In this document: one piece after another, positions 36,101 through 51,100 of the stretch
Layout: each line of letters begins with the position of its first letter
How positions within the stretch are numbered: the first letter of the stretch is position 1
Assembly (NCBI GenBank): GCA_942159475.1
Contig: OW804094.1
Location: forward strand, 135,332,755-135,396,754
Reading direction: 5' to 3'
Source: Sthenelais limicola
Lineage: Eukaryota > Annelida > Polychaeta > Phyllodocida > Sigalionidae
DNA length: 64,000 nucleotides
The notes under the pieces: model-generated
Database searches by the model: none
The model's input: only the letters and a program-made list of their open reading frames with translations
Told to the model about the DNA's origin: nothing
Position numbers and translations under genes: made by a program

Positions 36101-39100
36101 ATGACTTATAGGACTGGATTTATCAATATTCTATTGCTGTTATGTGAATAAGCCTACAATAATTTGAAGTAGAATTGTTTGAGTGAAAACAGCCGCCGGT
36201 GAGCGATAATAAGTGAAGTCATCACAAGAATGGATTTGGGTGGGTCCTCCAAATACAAATAAGGACGTTTATGAAGGTCTATAGCAAAAACAACTGGACA
36301 AAATCCCACAAATGTGATGTGTTTTAGGAAAATGAGTCACAAGTCGCCAAATTTGTGTTTTTCAAAGTCATTTACCTACAAGATCTCTTTGTTAGAATAT
36401 TTTTATTTTTGGGGTGTATAGTCCTTGTGGTTGTATGAAAACATTTACCAAAATTCAAGACTGTTTATTGATCATATCAGTCCGTTTCTTAGATCATTCT
36501 ATTGAGTATATTTAGCTACTTTGCTGGTAATTTTTGTCCCAGAAATATTGCAAAGTTTTTTTCAATAATAGAAATATCTAACTAAAAAGATAAAAGTACT
36601 TGTTAAATGTCATTAATGTTTACATTCATTGGAATCGGCTTGGTCTCATCTATTCAAATATGATGATATCTAAAAGTTTAATTTTCGCGACTTAAGACTC
36701 ATTTTCCTGGAACGCATCACAAATGACTTCTAGATGGGTTGGTAAAGAACGAAACAATGAGTAAAAAATCGTGCTTTTTTCACTGATGTGGCCTGTTTCA
36801 TACGAACAGTGATTGGACGCCTACTGCGCTAATGGCTTTCCCGGGCCTGTAGTAGGGCACATTAAATTGGATTATAATGGCATTTTGCGGTTTGGAGCGT
36901 GAGGCTTTCCCTCAGTTTGGAGGGATTCTCTCAACTCTGAGCCTAGACCGAGAAATCCTTACCTAAAATGATCCATGCTAAGTTATTTTTCCTGGTCTAG
37001 GACATTTCTACTGCAGGAATACATAAAAGCATTGTCTGTATAGAGACCTCTATATCAATATATTAAATGATTTAGGGTAAAGAAATTATCCTTATAACTA
37101 CATCCGTCTGGGCCCAAACCCTCAGATCAGATAAAAATAGTATGTCAATGATTGAACGCCTACTTCGCTAATCGGTTTCCCGACCGATGACCAGGTGTTC
37201 TAATGGGAGTATAATGACATTTTGCGGTCTGAATGGAATTATAATGGCACTTTGCGGTTTGAGGCGAGAGGATTTCCCTCCGTTTGAAGGGTCTCTCTCA
37301 TCTTTGGGCCTAGACTGACATAGTCATACGGGTGGGATGCATCCAGTGCGGAATCAATCCTCAGAATGATTATTTACCAAGTCTGGAACCCTGAGAAATA
37401 ACTAAACTAAATATGCTTAGTGCACCGCTCCGCCTCGTATAGGCATTTATCACACAGGATAAGATTGATGTTAAAGGTAAACAATCGTGGCGCATAGACC
37501 AGTCAAATGTTTATTATTTTGGAATTATATAATTGTAGATGGTAATGGAAACACCAAAATCACATTATTCAATGTCTGATAGGGTATTTATTTAAATTGT
37601 AAGGCAACGCATGAAGAATAACAGCTCTGTCTGTTATGCGTATTTGAAAATGAAGATGAAATAATGTTTTGTAATGTAATGTGGCCAATGAAAATGTTTT
37701 TTTAAAAAATAATATTAGCATTAGAGTGACACATATCACTGAGCTCCCGATTTTGGGAAAGTCTGCTTGAATTCCAACCATGTTCTAGATTAGTATATTC
37801 GTAATGAATACCTGGGAGCATTAACGTATGTAATACATATTTCGAGTATTGAAGAGTTTAAAACTCTAAGGATGTACCTCCTGCCTCGCTTGTAGTTCAC
37901 ATCCCTTCAACATGCACTGAGGGCAGCACGTTATGGTCAAGTTACATCTCTCTCAGGTTTAAATTCCCCAATGGAATCTCTGCTACATTCTTCATTAACA
38001 AATATCAATTAATCTAAGGAATATAGCGTTGGTATTCCACACAAATGTTCTTACTTGTGCAGGTCATCGAAAACTACAGACATATTTCTAAATGACATAT
38101 CGTCAAAATATATAGCCCCTTTAACCTCTACACATATATAGAAAGAAAGAGGGGGGGAGAGAGTGAGGGAAGACGGAAGGAAGGAAGGCGCATGGGTGTG
38201 TATTTTCTGATGACAGCTATCCGCATTGAATGAACAATTCCCATTCTAAGAATTGCCTCTAAATCTCCGTCGCCATAACAACGACAGATTCTCAATCACG
38301 GGAGGCGGGGGGCTAATTTCAATGACTTTGGGTGCGTCGCTATAGCAACCACACAAGGCGCTGGAGGAGATGGAGAGTGAGGACCAGGAGGAGGAGGAGG
38401 AGGAGGGAGAAGAAGGAAGAAAAGGAGCGAAGGGTAGTGTACTGTCTAGGCTCAAAGATGAGAGAGTCCCTCCAAACCGAGGGAAAGCCTCTCGCTGGAA
38501 ACCGTAAAATGCCATTATAGTCTCATTAGGACCGCAAAATACTATTATAATCCTTTTACGATGCCTACTACTGGGCCCGAATAGTCACTAGCGCAATAGG
38601 GGTCCAATCACATGCATGTCATTCTTATCTGATCTGAGAGGTTTTGGGCCTTGACTGGGGTAGGAATAAAAGGAGGGGAGGGTTGAGTAGGAGGAGGAGG
38701 AGGAGGAGCCGGGGGAAGGTATGGTTAAAGCAACGAGTATAGAATACTCATTTGGTAGAGGTAGGAGGACAGACGAACGCAGCATAGCGTCTACCGCAGC
38801 TAGCCCTCCTCCTCCATGGCATAGACTGGTAGTCATTGTATATAGGTAGGTACAGGAGGAGCGAGAGAGGTAGTACTGCCGGTAGAACCCAATGCTTTCA
38901 CTGGCTGCCACTGCTTCTACCAACGCCTCAGTGCATGGGGTGACTGCTAAAAGCACCCGTTGCACTATATGTGATGTGTTACAGGAAAATGAGTCACAAG
39001 TCGAAAAAAATGGATTTTGAGATATCATTATATCCGTTACACCCCCTTTTCTGACCAAATCTTTGACTATTGCCCAAGCCCAGTTGAAATAAACTTCCTC

Positions 39101-42100
39101 ACAAAAAGCAATTCCTATTATGAATATTATTACTATAAGATCATATTTCCAAAGGGCATAGTCCACTAAACCGATTTTCATGCGATTTTGTGCCACAGGG
39201 GACTCTTTGCCACTTAATTCTGTGAGAGTCGCATGAGAATCAGCTTAGTGGATAGGGCCTTTAAGAACAATTCGTGCTACTTACGAGAGTTTTTTAACGT
39301 TCTCAGGTGTGACAATATTCGTACGTCTGGAAATAAAGTAATAGAATTGACGTTAATATTAGGTGAACAATTGGTGGGCATGTCAAGCAATACCTAAGAG
39401 AAGAAAATATCGTGACTGCACCGTGTATCAGGTGGCGATAAGATACTTACGAAAGTTTATTACAATCATGGTAAACTTGAGAACAATTATTCAAGACCCG
39501 GGGGTATTTCAAAAATAGAAATTAATGTATTTCCACTGAAAAAGCATGTTCTTCCCCTGCGCTAATTCACTAAACAGAAATGAATAAAGAAGGTATGTAC
39601 TATGTGCAGATTGTGTATGTATATTGATAGCCTAAAATCAGCACTTTTTATAACAATGAAACGATCATTTAAAAGAAAAATATTTATTTCTATGATTTTA
39701 TATTAGTTTTAGATTTAACATATTGATAGAAAATGTGTATACATGTATATTGCCGATATTCCTTTAAAAGACTCTTTCAGGGTAAATTTTGATTTCTGTT
39801 CAACAATTGCTCGTGGTATTTATCGTAATCGTATCGTACTTGAACTGTTGCTGTATGTACTCGTAATCGTATCGTATAACGTTAGACAATATACGTTGTA
39901 TGTGAGCCACATTGAATTTAACTGTAATAAAGACTAACGATAAGAACTGCTTTTAAGCCTGTCTCATTATAATCGTTATTACAGATTACGATGATCACCT
40001 GTGTAACCATAACAAGCATGCCCTGGATATCTAATGGGCCTCGTCCACTAAGCCGATTCTCATGCGATTCGCACAGAATTTAGTGCAAAAGAGTCCTCTG
40101 CGGCGCAAAATCGCATGAGAATCGGCTTGGTGGACTAGGCCCTTAACACTTACTTAAGGAATGCTTCGACGAACTTCTTGAGGTTCTTGGGGTTGCTTCT
40201 TGTTCGGAGGTTAGATTGATAATTATCAATGGCGGATTTCAATTGTTGTTTATCTTCCGCCTTGTGGAACTGAAAAGGTGAGTTTCAATTAGCCAACATG
40301 TATATTCCTGATAGATATATGGTTATGTCTACACTAGAGGGGACACCCATGAAGCAGAATATATGAATTTTATTATGTACATAGTTGGTCTGAGAATGGG
40401 TTATGACAGATCAGTGTTATCCAACTAGTGGGATAAGATTTGGTATCATTTGGTCAGCTTTAAAATAGGATTTATGATATAAATATAAAATTTAGATTGA
40501 AGGCATATATTAGATGATGCGTGCCTCGCGACTGCTTGGAATATCGCATGCGTTGCACGGTCGCAACCCACTTGTGAGTTACCCAGTTACAACTTTATGC
40601 GATATTCTGAGGCACTCGTCAGTTAACCCGAATGTGTAATATACATAGATATCATAACTCAACTATTTCTAGTTATATCTATGAACTGACATTGAATTGT
40701 GTCACTATGTTATAAGTGCTTATTTTCTAATTGAATGAAAGGTGATTCTAAAGTTCAAAATTTTAAATCGAAAATTTGACATGCTCAATACAATGAGTAT
40801 GTATTCACATATTAAGCTTCATAAAATGGTTAATAAAGTTGAAAGAATTCAAACTGGTGCGTATGAAATGTAGATTAGCTGGAGACCCACACGATTGTTA
40901 ATTGCATGAAATCAATGGTGCAGTATAAAGTCTGAAAAGAATCACACGATAGACAAGACAAAAAGACCAACAATGACCCGAGGTCTTTTTCAAACGAACG
41001 ATATCAAAAGTTTTTGAAGAAAGAAAATTTCGACCATGTATATTTTACATATATAGCTATCCGTTTCTACGAATGGGATTTGAAAATCTAAAATATTGGA
41101 GGATAAAATTGAAAGATGATTGAAAATATATATAGTGTTTGATCGCTAGAGTTTCTTGTGAGACTTCGACAAAGAAGATAGTAGGTTACATCATCTAAGA
41201 ATCTATTATATTAAGGTCAAAAATAGTGTACGATATACGTTGTCACGATATGGAAAAATACTTCGGGTGAAATAAAGCCATTAGAAATAGAAGATTGGAT
41301 GCGTCGTATATGGCTCGTCCAACTGCAAGAGGAAAATTCATGTGCCAAAAGGAAAAACCAGTCTTATTTATCAACAAAGGTGCCTTGTATAGGAGGATAA
41401 AGTGAGTAAAATGTTGAATGAGGACAACAGCATTCGCATCGAAATCTGGAACGGTAAAACCCCATTGATACCGGCTATGTACGTGAAAATTCAAACTATC
41501 TTTGAATCTGAGGGTAATCGGATAATGAAATGATGATATAATTTCCAATAATAAATCCAACGATCTATAATGACAGATTTAACAGTTTAATGATCCATTC
41601 TCTATGTATGACGTTTATCTATAAATATCTTCAGCTTATTAATTAGTGCTTTTAGAATTAATTTATTCACGAATGAGGCTTTTTAAATCAGCATAGAATG
41701 ATTTATTTAAAAACAAAATGCAGGAGTTATGTACACTCATTTACCTTTTATAATTTTTACATGGGATAGATAACATGCTTGGGGGCTTTTTTCTTTTCTT
41801 TTTTTTAATACGATTCTCAGGGTATTTTTTGCATTATATGAAACCATGCTTTCAAAGGACCATGCTGCAAAACTGGGCATAAGAATACATATATTATATA
41901 TATGGAGATACTTTGTAGGAATCTATCTGAACTTAGTTCTGAATATACTCTAACTTAATTTATAAATTAGAGAACTTAACTAACTTAATTAGCCCTATTC
42001 TTGAAATATAACCGAAGATTCATGAAGTAATTAACATCTTATCTATTATTTCCTTTCTCATATATCTAATATTTAGCATTACAACTAAGAAATGTCTTTA

Positions 42101-45100
42101 TATAATCTATATACTTGATGTCTAAAGTTAAGTAGACGGAATATGATTGTGAGGGAAGGAGGAATCTAAGAGTGCAAACTGTTACCAGACCAATGAAATA
42201 CCAACGATTCAGGAAAATATAGATTAATTGATTGATAATTAAAGATAATTACAGAAATGGGAAGAGCAAAGTAAGGAACTAAAAATCCAAACCCGTCAAG
42301 CAAATGTTACCTCAAAAGCCTTCGGGGCCAAATGAGATTCAAGCATGAAATAGACAGGAGAGAGAAAAGAGAGCGAGGCGACAGATTAAATAGAAATTGG
42401 CAACAGCGGTAAAAACTCAAAATCGAAATAAAGGTTTAATTTTGTTAGAATAATAATACCCAAGACATGTTACAAGTATTATCTTTTTGCTAGAAAATAA
42501 CTCTACCACTCTTACACTCACATTACCACGGCTTTATCTAACACAATACTTCAATATCTTGATATCATCATAATAAACTATAGTTTAGGTATGTAGGACA
42601 TCATGAAAAACACGTGGAGAGATGACACACACGTGTTTTTCTAATTTAAATGCACTATATCCATGAGAGTTCTCGTCTACACATTTACTCGATGATCATA
42701 CGAATAAAGTTGAACATGATCATAATTAATGGAGGTAGGGATAATATGCAATCATTCATCAATGGCTATTTTTAATGTGAGATCAAGACTTAAAAATAAG
42801 GAGATTACTGAGTTACTTAGAAGAATTAACTAAGTATGGAATTTGTTGCATTGAGGAGGAGTTTTCAGACAGGTGGACTACCTTCTTGGTAACAAACGTG
42901 CACTATTGTATTTAGTTTCATTAGTTAAGGGAGATCTTCTCTAAATGTCTCTTTGATGCACAGAGGAGGGCAAATGGTGAATGGATCACCCAAATCATCG
43001 CTACAAAGGATGCAACTTTAACATAGAAACTAATTATCAATTCCTTCTTCTCATTTTGCATTCGGTTAATGAAGAAGTTGAGGTTTGACTTGATGATGAT
43101 TGATTCTATGTATGAATGTGGTTCTACTTAGAGCTATGTGTGCGTTCTATGACTTGAGTTTGTACGTTGAAGGTAAAAAGATAGATGTAGGGAGAGACAG
43201 AGTGAGAAAGAAAGAGAGAGAGAGAGAAATGTATCATCGATGGAAAAAGACTTTTTAGATTCGTCATCACGTCAGAAGTGCGTTTTGTTGGTGTTTGAGT
43301 GATTCCAGTTTGTGAAGAAGATCTAGATCTAAACCTTTCTTAAATCTTACGAACAGAAAATGCAAATATGAATATATCTCGGGTAAAAGGAAGAGGGAAA
43401 GGGATTGCATCGCAACGTCCACAGTACATTACCTCAGGTGTCGACTACACGTAAGGTCAAGGCCATTTGTAGGTCAGAGTTCAAGGTCATCGTGAATAAA
43501 TATGGAAAAAAGTGGAGAGACAACATTAGAAGGTTAGCATGGTAGAGGGATAAGAAACAAATCGGCGAACTTTAATAATGCTGACCATGAAAGGATAAAA
43601 CAATTATGGAATAAAGAACACTAAGCACAACTCTATCGAATATCATCTTTAAATGAACGTCTACATCCATCTTCAAATATATTAGATGCATACAAAAGAC
43701 TGGTGGAGAACCCAGGGTAGAGGATCGCTGCATGATAGACCTGACAGCTATATAATTCCCTTATTACTAGTGTTATAAGATTACGATGGAAGTTTAGGAA
43801 CCTATGGGTTGCTGACCCATACAGAAGCTCCTTGCACTCACCCTGTTGTTATCAAGGGCTACACTCTTATTAAATCTACCCTCACTAAAGAAGGGTCTCT
43901 TATAGTATATAAAATCACTCAGGAATGGGTTTCCAATAGGGTGTACCACACCCACCCTCGAATGAGGAACAAATTAAGGAAGAGACATGCAAATTTGTAT
44001 GGTAAATCATAGAAATGTTCTTAGAAAAGTAAGAAGTGAAATTAGAGAACTTTTCAGTCGTTTTCTATAAGGATAAGTATATTATTGGTGGAGAAAGAGT
44101 CACATATATGAAGCATGATTCAAATGTTTGAGAGCAGGCGACTGAGTTTGGTACGGTATTTGAACATTTTATTTCCAAATCATTTGATCATATCTGATGA
44201 GGAAATCGCAATGGAATAGTGATTAATTTGGCAAGAAATAGATAAATCAGCTTATATCCATTCTCTATTCTCATGGTAATTATAAATTTATATATAATTA
44301 GACAGGACAAGCAAAATTCTGACAGCCGTCCAAATAAGCCTGAAATTGGACACGATAATATACCAATTTGAAAAGCAATTCCTTCTCTGAATGGATTTGC
44401 CTTGAAATTCATCCATGCTAATATATAAATCATGCATCATAAATATTGGAGTGAGAATTCCAAATAGACAGCAGTGTGTAAACTGAACACAAGGAACGAA
44501 AAATGCCGAATATCTGGCGTGCATGTTCAAATGTAGTCAAGGAAAACGGAAACGAAAGGAAAAAGGTAAAAAATAGTGTTCGTGAGTTAAACCCGCTACA
44601 ACCCGTGACTACGGCGCATGCGCACACACGCCATGATAGTAATCTAGGACAAGTCACAAGGGTGTTGCTAATCAACACCCTCACTTTTCCTAAATGAGCT
44701 GTCTCGTGGTGGAAAATCATCACTTATAATAGCCCTACAGTAATTCTTCAAATACGTAATATTATATAAGTTAGTGAGAGATGTATGATTAAGAATATAA
44801 CAACATAGAGAGCTGACAATCGTCTTAAGAATTATCTGAACAGGGCTAGTAGTAGTATATATGTCTTAAGGATCGACGCGTCACTTTACCTATCCGGATT
44901 ATCTGAAAGCATTGCAAGGCATAGAACAAGCAGAAAATAAAGACATCGATATGAGGTGACTGGGAGGAATGGATTGAACGAGGGGGACAACTTGGGGGCA
45001 ACTTCTAAAGCATACTGATAATAAGAAGAAGCTGATCCAATTGGTTTGTTTTTCACGCTTATCAAATGTGATGTGTTACAGCAAAATGAGTCACAAGTGG

Positions 45101-48100
45101 CAAAAATACGGGCTTTTAGATATTATGATATTTGAAAAGATAAGATCAATGATAGTAAACATTAGGACATCTAATAAATATTTCTATATTTTTAAGTTTG
45201 ATATTTTTATTTTTGAAAAAAGTTTGCAATATTTCCGTGTGGACAAAAACTAGTAAAGTAACTAAATATACTCTATAGGATGACCTTAGAAATGCATGTA
45301 TTTATTTGATACTCTGTCTTGAAATTTGGTACATATATATATTCATACTACTTAAAACGGTAGATAACCAACATTATAAGAACATTCCTTCAAAAAGATT
45401 TTGTCAATAAAATGCTCTAAAAAATATGAATTTTGCGTCTTGTGGCTTATTTCACTGTAACACATCACAAATGAGAAATGTAACCAAATATTGTCTATGA
45501 CAAGGCGAACATATGCCAGTAGCGCACAGAATATAATATTTAACACTATGATAATGAATGATTAGAATTAGTTGCGTCTACATAAAACTTTTCCTTTCAC
45601 TGCAATGTCCTCTGTATGTATAATCGTGCATGGTATATAACTAAGACCCTGCCCACACACAGCCGATTTGTTCCCCGATTGCCTCCCGATTTGGGTTATC
45701 AGATGAACCCTATGAGTTCATTGCAAGTTCTGGTTTATATTTTTGAAATAACATAAACCAGGATTTGAAATGAAATCCTAGGATTCATCGGGAGACCCAA
45801 CTCGGGGGGCAATCGGGGGCAAATCGGCTGTGTGTGGGCAGGGTTTAATACATGTAGAGAGCGGATACCACCAATACACCTCCACCCCTTGATTCTAGTA
45901 TTGATGGTATTCATGTTAGAGTAGTATGCATAATCATAACCAATATTATTGTTATTGTAGCTACACTTTAATTAAGTTTCAGTCTTTCTGCAGTCTATGC
46001 TAGGGAAGAAAGAGAACTACCTTTGGCGTGGTATTTTCGCTCTGTGTTCCGCCTGATCCGAGGGCCTAATGTTGTTATATATGCAACATCAACGGTAAAT
46101 CACTTACAATATTAAGTTAATTAATCAATAATTAAGTTAATTAATCGTAAAATTGATTTAATGATCTATGTTGTATTATATTAAATCATTCTATCATGGC
46201 TGGATTATTCATAGGGATTGTTTTGCTTAGTTTTTAGAAATATGAGTGTATAGCCTGATGAACACTGTCTCATAAGCTTGAGGCTAATCTATAGCCTGGA
46301 CAACTAAGTTGATTCTATATAAGGGGGGTCTCCACTGGCTGCGGTAAGCCTTGCGATGGTGTTGCGATGTTTCTGTAGGTGGAGAAGACTGATGAGGACC
46401 TCCCTATATGGTTCACAGGCCCCCTCATCACTCCTCCCCACATATAAAACCATCGCAACAAAATCGCAAGGCTTAGCGCAGAGCTTATCGTAGTCAGTGG
46501 AGACCACCCCTTATAAGTGTTTGTATGATAAGTGTTGACTGTATAAATTATCGACAAAATAGAAAAGCTGGATGTGACCCACGACTACAAAGCCATTAGT
46601 GTACATAAATTTATCTAAAACACGCTCTTGGTATTAATCATACTCATTAGGATGCTTTTAATCTATCTATTAGCATACTTTGCTAATGCCTAAGTCTGTT
46701 GGCTCTGAGGTGGGGAATCTTTCGTCCCTGAAAAGGTTAGACGGGGTCTATATTAGGCGTGTAGCTTGTATAATTAACGGTGTTCACTTACTTTAGCCTG
46801 GGGCTAAATTCATAAGGAGTCAGAGTATAAGATGTCTGTCAATAGCAATGACCTCTTATGCCTAATAGTATATGTTGCTTGGTGAAATATAGTTTATTTA
46901 TAGACAACCAAATTCAGATAACATATATGAGATATGAAACTTGTAAAACTCTAGCTAAGAAAACTGCAAAGACCAGAACGTTAAATTCTATAGTACTATT
47001 GCATGAAATTGATCATATAAGGTTCTTTTAAACAATACCGAATAGCCATCCAGGTTATTATTTGTTATGTATTTGTACAGGATACAAATCCTGTGTTATA
47101 AGGTTCATTTCGTCCCTTGAGATCGAACCGATTAAGATAGTCGATTCCTAGCCATTGGATTTAGCGAGAATATTGATTATGTTAAGGGAATTACATACAC
47201 CAATAGGTCATGTTGAGGAGGGAAAATATCATGCAAATTTAGATCCATGCTCCTCCGATTAACATTAATGGCGCTGAAATTAGAATCTCGGGGAGGAAAC
47301 AATCTTCATCAGGGATGTTGGGATGATATCGTGATTAATCAACAGATCAATGGGATATTGTATTCGTTTAAAACCCTGCCCACACACAGCCGATTTGGCT
47401 CCCGATTGCCCCCCGATTTGGGTCTCCCGATGAATACTAGGATTTAATTTCCAATACTGGTTTATGTTATTTAAAAAACATAAACCAGGATTTGAAATGA
47501 AGTCATCGGATTCATTGGGAGACCAAAATCGGGAGGGCAATCGGGAGCCAAATCGGCTGTGTGTGGGCAGGATTTTAGTCATAACGACTTCGATATGTTA
47601 TAGGATCCTTGTGTGTTGAGCAATACACATATCCAAAGCACTGAATGTGTGTTGATTGCGCTTGTGTGCGTCGTTCCAATCTGTGAATATTGAATATTGA
47701 GGTGTTGGAGAAATAGGAGGCTTTTCTGCAGTGAAATGGTCAAGTAGCCTTCATCATGACTTGTGAACTTGATCAGAACCAAATTAGCAGGATATAGTTT
47801 AATTGGTCTGGTTCGATTTCCAAGTTTTCTTCCAAAAGCCTTAAATTGCTCATGAAATAGATGTTGACTTACCGATCCGTACCGATGGAGGACGAGATAG
47901 GCCTCTGCTGTAGGGTTCATTCCGATGTTATCCAGTTTCCAGTTGATAACCTGCGGATTATTATCATAGGCAGATCTTCAACGAACATGTGATAAACACT
48001 TTTAACAGCAACAATGTCAAGTACACATGCTCAAGGAACAATGTTAAGGGTGGTCTCCACTGGCTGCGATAAGCTCTGCGATAAGCTCTGCAGTAAGCCT

Positions 48101-51100
48101 TGCGATGGTGCTGTGATGGTGAGAAGTTGCGAGGTCCTGTCTACATGGCCACCATGTAGGCAAGGACCTCGTCATTCCTCTCCACCTACAGAACCAGCAC
48201 AAACCATCGCAAGGCTTACCGCAGAGCTTACCACAGCCAGTGGAGACCACCCTTTATGATGCTTTCATGAGGTTTATTGAAGCTAGTGAGATGAAAGAAG
48301 TGATACACATTCAAAAAGAAATCAACAACATCTGGACCAGTATGAAGATACAGGAAAGGATAATTGATATTGATCTGTATTTTATCCGTTAAAATATTGA
48401 TAAACAAGTGAAAAACTGTACAATTGATATCAGGCATTGGTAGATAAGTTTTAAAAATACTTCTCCAGGTTGAAATGGTGTTATTGGTTTTATTCATTGC
48501 TAGAAGTATTTGTGTGATTTAAAAAAAATGTGTACAAACATTAGAAATTACCGAATATTACCTTATCTTTGAGTGACTCCAGAAAGCCGGCCGTTGTACC
48601 TGTGCAATGCATTAGACACACTCCCATCACTCGGTTTGTGTGTACCATCTGGAAATAGTGGCAAAGGAAATTCAATAACAGAAGATTTGGTTCTATAGGA
48701 TTTTTCCCCCTAGCAAAATAGTTTGAATTGGTTTATCGGTGGCTGCATCATCTTTGCATTGACAGCCAAATAGGAGCGGAGCACTAATTTTCTTGCTTAA
48801 TATGATTTCAAAGGCAACGCATGAAAAAAAATCAATTATTTGGGTTATTTTGTAACACTCACGGCAAATCTAGCAAGGATGTTGGCTCCTGCACCCTCTC
48901 CAAAACACACAACGTCCTTAATCCTGCAAACATACATACAGTGTGAAACCAATACAACAAATGGACATTATAACAATAACATATGTACTATATAATCCAA
49001 CATATTATGTTATATTAAATTAAATTGTATTATATTGGAGTATTCCTTGATGCTTAATTGTTGATCCTGTTGTAGTTGAATACCTTTTATACCTTTTATA
49101 CATGACAATATTATATAAAATAAATATTAGATATTATATAAAATGATATCTTGGGCTTGGGAAAATGTTTAATTTCTGTAACTAGATTCCCATAGTGAAC
49201 GATGTTGCAATAATAGTTAATTGTTTTTATTTTCAAAATTTCATTTGAGGTTTAAAAGTGTAAATAGTAAAAGTGTTATATCTGAGATGAATTTAACTTA
49301 AGCACTCACTTGAGTTGGTCGAGAACATGTACGAGGTCTTCTCCAATTTTCTGCATTGTTGGGAACACGTATCTAAAAAACAAATATAAATGATATAAAT
49401 ATAATTAAAATAAATAGAGCATAGGCAAAAGGCATTACCATGTCTAATAGTATAGCTTACTCCATCCATTCTTGTGCCCATCCACCAACCTCCTCCCCTA
49501 TATGGGTCAGATCTTCAAAAAATGTACAATTAATCTTCACCAATCCTCTCAAATAACCCACATTTAAGACTAAAACGAGCTTCAAAATGCAGTTTAACAT
49601 AACCAAACAGATACTTTAAAACAATGCGATACCAAATATACTTAGATATACCCGGTATTCATCATTTATCAGCCTTATTAGCAGAATTGCCTAAATGTGT
49701 AGAGCTGCCAATTGTACATTTTCTGAAAATCTGACCCATATATTCTTTTAACTAAAGATTTGGAACCAGCGGTAGGCTATTATGATCAATCTATATGGAC
49801 CAAGTCGCCTAGCAACCTACAATTGGCAGCTCTACATATTAAAATTTGGAGTCATTTCTAGTAAATTTAAAATTAAGCCTCCAAATGATAAATACTAGGT
49901 ACATCTGGGTATATTTGATATGGCCTTGTTTCAATACAATCTGTTCGGTTATGTTGAACCGTATTTTGAACTTCATTAATGCTTCAAATTTGTTTTTTCT
50001 GAGAGGATCGTTGAAGATGAATTGTGCATTTCCTGGCGACTTCACCCATATATATGTGCAATGATGTAGTTTTTACCACTTATTCACAATATCTCCCTCA
50101 ATTTCTCCCATTGCTTCTACCATACTTTCTCTTCCTCATAACTGAAAACCTTGTTAATTCATTTCTTATTCTACTATATCTAAACAACTTTATCGGATTT
50201 GACCTATTAATTTTGGGAAACACTATACTCCAACACGCACATAGCCTTTATATGACTTTATAGCCTTCACCCGTCGTTATAACTCATCTTTTCATTTCTA
50301 TCTCATACTCTTAATGTGAAGCGTATATTCATACAACTATGTGTGTCTGGTGTCTATATCTTAATATTTAAACTGATTCTCTCTTATTTACTTCCTTCAC
50401 CTCATTGTAATATTCTGATCAATGCTTAATTTCAGGGCACAACGAAGACCATTATTCGATGAGCGTGCTGTAACGGTTAAATTCTTTTCTTTTTTTTCAA
50501 AGTTTTTATTCAGTCTATCAACAAATCCTTTTCTCCTCCGGGGTCGATCACACAATTTTACATCGCACTCTCTCTTCACTTGGACATTGATTAACGGTTG
50601 AATTCTTGAATAAATACATTTGTACAAACAAAATAACGGTTTAATGTGTTAATGAATGTATCCAATTCCATGGATGACCATCAGCCTGGGGACACCTTTT
50701 GTCAGACTACAATTAACCTCTTACACAATTGTTAGGGTGGAAAAAGGCCAAATCACGAATTAATCAAAGTCAATGAGCGATTAGCCTCCTTCTCTTTCTC
50801 CTTCTACTTCTTCTGTCTTTTTAAGGCTTAGTTAGAACTGGGTTCCTGCCACCATTATTATTAATTCACTGTTAAGGGCTTGATCCACTGATCACGATGA
50901 CCCATTGCTATAAATTCTATTCAGACCCATCTAAAAGTCATTTGACTAACATTTTAAGAGATTTTGTTCAGTTGTGTTTGCAACAGAGCTTCTAAAACGT
51001 CCTCATTTCTATTTGGAGGACCTGTCCGAATATCTTCCTATGATGACTTCACTTATTATCGCTCACCAGCTGCAGTTTTCTCTCGGTGATTAGTCTTCAA

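Larger units (their letters stand above)
40270..47872 (-). other. Largest NDRG intron (7.6 kb)
   Basis: Between two phase-compatible exons. 40650-45060 shows no recognised repeat family and no coding motif, apart from a small E-box hairpin at 42605-42641. HR-1, HR-6 and HR-5 copies fill parts of 45065-47576. Confidence 0.7.

Noticed and set aside
38588..39196. 202-codon minus-strand frame
   Set aside because: It runs across parts of HR-7, HR-1 and HR-4 elements and a GGA-rich run. The join of unrelated repeats explains the length and there is no family match.
43809..44012. 67-codon frame in the largest NDRG intron
   Set aside because: No family resemblance, no splice signals; likely chance.
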